Shown here piece after piece: positions 5,698-6,611 of a stretch of DNA of 6,611 nt. Within the stretch, counting starts at the first letter, position 1. Every line of letters begins with the position of its first letter. This stretch comes from Clostridia bacterium (GTDB taxonomy: Bacteria; Bacillota_A; Clostridia; Christensenellales; Aristaeellaceae), in assembly GCA_900754775.1 (NCBI GenBank), contig CAAEDZ010000291.1, positions 1 through 6,611 on the forward strand. The letters are read 5' to 3'. The notes below the pieces were generated by a model. The model made no database searches, was not told the DNA's origin, and worked only from the letters and a program-made list of their open reading frames with translations. A program made the position numbers and the translations under genes.

Positions 5698-5809
5698 GCG
5701 GGCGCGTTGGGCGGCGTTCCCCCGTGCGGAGCGACTGGGGCGTGGTGGGCGGCCATACAAGCGGCGCTCGCTCGTGTTGGGGCGGCCGGAACGCTACGGA
5801 CTGAGAATG

Positions 5810-5885
5810 GCGCGGGCGGGGCTTCCCCCATGTTGGGGCGACTGGGCGCATGGCGCTCGACCACGCAGACGCGCGGGCGGGGCTT
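5810..5885 (+). repeat. Direct repeat pair GCGCGGGCGGGGCTT
   Basis: Two identical 15-nt copies at 5810-5824 and 5871-5885, 61 bp apart. Sequence around them is related but diverged (runs of C, then TGTTGGGG or TGTGGG), and a partial third copy (GCGGGGCTTT) lies at 5941. They look like remnants of a degenerate tandem repeat of about 60 bp. Confidence 0.5.
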
Positions 5886-6135
5886 TCCTGTGTGGGCGGT
5901 CAGAGGGCAGGCCGGGGACGGATGCCCGGAACTCTGGGACGCGGGGCTTTGGAGCGCGGGGCGCCCGGCTGCGCGAACGGCGCGGGCGAAGGGGTCTTCT
6001 TTGAAATGGTTGCGCTTGCTTGACGATCCACCCTCCCCTCTCCCCCATGCGCGGGTTTAAGAACTTTTCAGAATTTTGGCAGGGGCATTTTCAGATATTC
6101 CCGCTATGCTGGAAGCATGGATGGGAGGTGTCTGT

Positions 6136-6611
6136 ATGTCAGACGTTCAGAATATCGCCGCGCGCGCCACGTTGCGCGCTCTGGGTGCGCGGGAGGCGCG
6201 CAAAAACTCGGCTGTGCAGTTCGCGGCGGGGCTGATCCTGCTGGTGGCCGGCTATTTTACCGCCGCGTCCGGCTATGGCGAGGCCGTTGGCCCGGCCAAC
6301 GCCCTTTGCGCTTTGGTAGTGCTGGTGGGCGGGCTTTTGCTGTGCGTGCAGGCCATGCTGGTGGTCTTCCGCGCGCTGCTGGCGCAGTATGAACACTTTG
6401 CCATGCCCGCGGAGGAGGCGGCCTTTTCGCTCTATGAGTTCCGCTTTGCCGGGGCGCTGATGCTCGCCGGGGCGCGGATGCTGCTGCCCTGGCGCTGGGC
6501 GCAGGCGCTCTGCGAGGCGGCGCTGGCGGCCATTTTGCTCTACTGCGCCGTATCGCGGCTGAAAGGCGCGGACTGGCGGCGCTTTGCTCCGGCGGCGGGC
6601 GGCGCGCTGGC
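6136..6611 (+). CDS. Integral membrane protein of unknown function (N-terminal part, cut by window edge)
   Basis: An open frame of 158 codons runs off the window end. The ATG at 6136 has GGGAGGTG just upstream (6 nt from GGAGGT). The protein starts with a positively charged, soluble N-terminus (MSDVQNIAARATLRALGAREARK) followed by hydrophobic segments at about 26-46, 56-78, 103-118 and 121-140, so at least three and probably four membrane spans. The arginine-rich loops (VVFRALLAQYEHF about 76-88, and SRLKGADWRR about 140-149) should lie on the cytoplasmic side. I recognise no family. It may be a small polytopic membrane protein with more spans to come. A promoter is not clear; TATGCT at 6105-6110 is a possible -10 without a good -35. 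Confidence 0.8.
   Translation, partial: MSDVQNIAARATLRALGAREARKNSAVQFAAGLILLVAGYFTAASGYGEAVGPANALCALVVLVGGLLLCVQAMLVVFRALLAQYEHFAMPAEEAAFSLYEFRFAGALMLAGARMLLPWRWAQALCEAALAAILLYCAVSRLKGADWRRFAPAAGGAL

Larger units (their letters stand above)
5565..6135. other. GC-rich intergenic stretch with degenerate G-rich repeats
   Basis: No gene is supported here. Frames are open on both strands, but they give Arg/Ala/Gly/Pro-rich products with no domain, no good ribosome binding site and starts inside the dipeptidase gene. The DNA is strongly G-rich on the plus strand up to about 6000, with repeated fragments: a 15-nt exact repeat at 5810-5824 and 5871-5885 (offset 61), TGTTGGGGCG at 5775-5784 and 5831-5840, GCGACTGGG at 5731-5739 and 5838-5846, and GCGGGGCTTT at 5877-5886 and 5941-5950. 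From about 6055 the composition becomes AT-richer, as expected for the control region of the next gene. Confidence 0.6.

Noticed and set aside
4824..5864. Minus-strand open frame of 346 codons across the dipeptidase gene and the downstream gap
   Set aside because: It is antisense to a clear VanX-family gene, and its product is low-complexity Arg/Pro/Ala-rich with no recognisable domain.
5700..5965. CRISPR array
   Set aside because: The repeats are diverged, irregularly spaced (56 to 107 bp), and no cas gene is present.
5479..6060. Plus-strand frames (193 and 168 codons) after the dipeptidase gene
   Set aside because: They start inside the dipeptidase gene without a ribosome binding site and encode Arg/Gly/Ala-rich sequence with no domain. 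The openness follows from base composition.

Overview
This window looks like a chromosomal stretch from a GC-rich, Gram-positive-type bacterium. I infer a high-GC member of the Clostridia/Firmicutes, possibly of the gut. The grounds are strong AGGAGG-type ribosome binding sites before almost every gene, a GTG start, near-consensus sigma-A promoters, CarA/CarB/PyrC proteins of clostridial type, and a sequence resembling a CcpA (cre) operator. The taxonomic call is indirect, because there is no rRNA in the window.

Positions 1-3351 (minus strand) hold the start of a pyrimidine biosynthesis operon, transcribed right to left: a near-consensus promoter, a leader of about 100 nt, pyrC (dihydroorotase), carA (carbamoyl-phosphate synthase small subunit) and carB (large subunit, cut by the window edge). 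The genes overlap (28 nt pyrC/carA, 8 nt carA/carB), which suggests coupled translation. The leader carries a terminator hairpin just before the pyrC ribosome binding site, an upstream segment that can pair with the same hairpin arm, and a 34-codon frame that runs through the hairpin and stops on the pyrC start codon. Together these look like an attenuator. The CarA protein has Gly in place of the glutaminase nucleophile Cys and Cys in place of the catalytic His, so it is predicted unable to hydrolyse glutamine.

Positions 3388-3960 (plus strand) hold a divergently transcribed MacroD-type macrodomain protein with its own extended -10 promoter. A shared hairpin (3964-3994) separates it from a convergent class II ketose-bisphosphate aldolase gene (4006-4842, minus). 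The aldolase promoter is overlaid by a cre-like site and several palindromes. Divergent from it is a VanX/DdpX-type D-Ala-D-Ala dipeptidase (4962-5564, plus).

Positions 5565-6135 contain no convincing gene. This stretch is very GC-rich, with G-rich degenerate repeats, and carries one AT-richer inverted repeat. From 6136 to the window end an integral membrane protein of unknown function begins on the plus strand. Apart from the pyr genes, nothing shows that these units act in one pathway. The right half reads as ordinary accessory and housekeeping genes, each with its own control region.
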